Source: Thiotrichaceae bacterium
GTDB taxonomy: Bacteria; Pseudomonadota; Gammaproteobacteria; Thiotrichales; Thiotrichaceae
Assembly: GCA_027008665.1 (NCBI GenBank)
Contig: JALVEA010000034.1
Span: forward strand, 1 to 5,432
Direction: 5' to 3'
DNA: 5,432 bases
Positions within the stretch are counted from its first letter, which is position 1. Each line of letters opens with the position of its first letter. Below, piece after piece: positions 4,603-5,432 of this stretch. Under the pieces are notes generated by a model. It was not told where the DNA came from. It did not search any database and saw only the letters and a program-made list of their open reading frames with translations. A program made the position numbers and the translations under genes.

Positions 4603-4887
4603 ATGAAAGGGGTTGAACCAACAAATAATGACTTGTTATCTGGTAATGCTGCCGAATGTTGGAAATGCCATCAAAGATGGTGGTCTGAGGAATCGGCCAA
4701 CTGTCCCCATTGCAATACGCCAACAGGAGAACTTGACGCTGATATTGAAAATCCTTATTTCATTATAGACCTTGATATAGGTGTTGGTTATGCAGGGGGA
4801 ATCATGGCTTTTCCCACTAAGCAACTTCGTGATGAATACGCAAAAATACTTTCTAATGTTTTACTTTGTGAGGTGACAGGGGCATGA
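4603..4887 (+). CDS. small zinc-ribbon protein of unknown function
   Basis: The gene encodes 94 residues. The ATG is preceded by GGGGA at 7 bases, an acceptable ribosome binding site, and by a good promoter. Residues 19-37 form a treble-cysteine zinc-ribbon pattern: CWKC (C19, C22), 11 residues, CPHC (C34, C37). An acidic linker follows (ELDADIENP), then FIIDLDIGVGYAGG and a C-terminal helix-like segment with TKQLRDEYAKILSNVLL. The cysteines predict one bound zinc ion; the partner may be nucleic acid or protein. No signal peptide or membrane segment is evident. I do not recognise the family. The stop TGA overlaps an ATG of a following 9-codon ORF (ATGA), which suggests that this was the first gene of a coupled pair whose second gene has been lost. 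Confidence 0.75.
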   Translation: MKGVEPTNNDLLSGNAAECWKCHQRWWSEESANCPHCNTPTGELDADIENPYFIIDLDIGVGYAGGIMAFPTKQLRDEYAKILSNVLLCEVTGA

Positions 4888-4913
4888 AGCTATTCATTTT
4901 AATTTATGAATAA
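4884..4913 (+). pseudogene. 9-codon ORF coupled to the zinc-ribbon gene, probably a truncated gene start
   Basis: ATG at 4884 overlaps the stop of the zinc-ribbon gene by four bases and is preceded by GAGGTG at a workable distance, the arrangement of translational coupling. The frame reads MKLFILIYE and stops at TAA (4911-4913). It may be the surviving start of a lost partner gene or simply chance. The AT-rich inverted repeat TATTCAT/ATGAATA (4891-4912) covers the same stretch. Confidence 0.3.
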
Positions 4914-5042
4914 TGTATTTCATTTATGTAAATTTTATTCGTAAGATCTTGTTGATTATGTACAAATTTAAATAAATACACTATATTTTGTTAGAGTCCC
5001 TATCGTTACTTATCAATATCTACCAGATGTTGAATTTGGGAA

Positions 5043-5192
5043 TCATTCCTCAAGCCAAGGATACAATGTATCCCATGCTTGACTCATTATGTTTTCGCTT
5101 CTTTTTATAATAAATTCTTCATTCCATGTCTTAAAATCTATATCATCTAAACAGTTCAAAAATTCATATTTATACTGGCTAAAGTTATCTTT
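5043..5192 (-). pseudogene. C-terminal stub of an unrecognised gene, cut near the iteron repeat
   Basis: The minus-strand frame of 49 codons reads KDNFSQYKYEFLNCLDDIDF, then KTWNEEFIIKRSENIMSQAW and DTLYPWLEE before TGA. The composition is protein-like, with regular aromatic and acidic residues and a tidy C-terminal end. There is no in-frame start except a late ATG, and a TAA lies directly upstream at 5193-5195. The second copy of the iteron-like repeat starts about 20 bases beyond. The 5' part of the gene was therefore probably removed when the repeat arrived. I do not recognise the family. The stretch 4914-5042 to its left shows no further feature. Confidence 0.5.
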
Positions 5193-5211
5193 TTAAACAG
5201 TTTTTATGACC

Positions 5212-5277
5212 CTCCCCAATTCGTCAGTTTTTAATCCCTAATATGTCAGCTTTTAACCCCCAATCTGTCCGCATATA
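5212..5277 (+). repeat. three tandem 22-bp iteron-like repeats, array 2
   Basis: Units lie at 5212-5233, 5234-5255 and 5256-5277. Compared with array 1, differences fall within units (for example CCCTAAT in unit 2), while the 22-base register is kept exactly. In this array GTCAGTTTTTA and GTCAGCTTTTA make the shared right half clearer. Retained spacing despite base changes suggests a binding array. Confidence 0.75.
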
Positions 5278-5432
5278 GTAAAAAATGTTCAAATAAATTA
5301 ATAACTTGAAACCTAAGAAAACAAGATAAAACAGATTAAAACAAGAAAAACAACAACAGCACAAGCGATAATTTTTCCGTCACCTTTACTGATTAAATGA
5401 TCACTATCAATTTTTTATTTATTTGTTGTTGT
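5212..5432 (+). repeat. long direct repeat unit, copy 2, reaching window edge
   Basis: It corresponds to 2951-3168 in the same orientation, about 2.26 kb further right. Homology ends about 5430, only two bases before the window edge, so the true right end of the repeat cannot be fixed here. The last 100 bases are nearly identical to copy 1, whereas the iteron part carries most of the substitutions. What lies beyond, for example a replication initiator gene, is not visible. Confidence 0.9.

Noticed and set aside
4636..4824. 62-codon minus-strand frame
   Set aside because: It is antisense inside the zinc-ribbon gene, which has a promoter, ribosome binding site and a Cys4 motif on the plus strand.
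4891..4912. Terminator of the zinc-ribbon gene
   Set aside because: TATTCAT/ATGAATA forms only a weak AT-only stem with no T-run afterwards.

Overview
The window is AT-rich DNA, most likely from a gammaproteobacterium. The best taxonomic anchor is the UPF0178/YaiI protein, whose sequence reads like typical proteobacterial members. The genus cannot be told from the sequence. No tRNA, rRNA or CRISPR array is visible.

Layout: (1) 1-1071 is an ordinary chromosomal-looking minus-strand pair, yaiI followed 10 bases later by the start of an AlbA_2 (Schlafen AlbA_2-like) protein that runs off the left edge. (2) 1080-1500 is a junkyard. It holds a 38-residue minus-strand ORF with a good ribosome binding site that runs directly into a 49-bp piece of a KilA-N gene, plus the C-terminal tail of an unrecognised plus-strand gene. 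(3) 1603-2310 is an intact KilA-N protein gene on the plus strand. (4) 2311-3330 has no intact gene. It holds three palindromes, a second copy of a 31-bp repeat, a scrambled Rha-type phage regulator remnant, and a repeat unit starting with three 22-bp iteron-like units followed by an AT-rich tract. (5) 3331-3633 has two nearly identical 115-bp palindromic REP-like units. (6) 3632-4273 is a second, diverged KilA-N paralogue on the minus strand with stacked palindromes over its start. (7) 4512-4913 is a promoter and a small zinc-ribbon protein gene, followed by a coupled but aborted 9-codon ORF. (8) 5043-5432 is the C-terminal stub of an unrecognised minus-strand gene, then a second copy of the iteron-like repeat unit reaching the right edge.

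Right of yaiI the region looks like repeatedly rearranged mobile DNA of phage or plasmid descent. KilA-N and Rha are phage-type DNA-binding regulators, the iteron-like arrays resemble plasmid replication or partition sites, and at least five gene fragments end at or near repeat junctions. The most interesting signals are the duplicated iteron-like unit, the two facing KilA-N paralogues with a fragment of one embedded upstream of yaiI, and the palindrome series at the start of the second KilA-N gene, which would suit autoregulation. No complete, clearly new multi-gene system can be demonstrated from the window alone.
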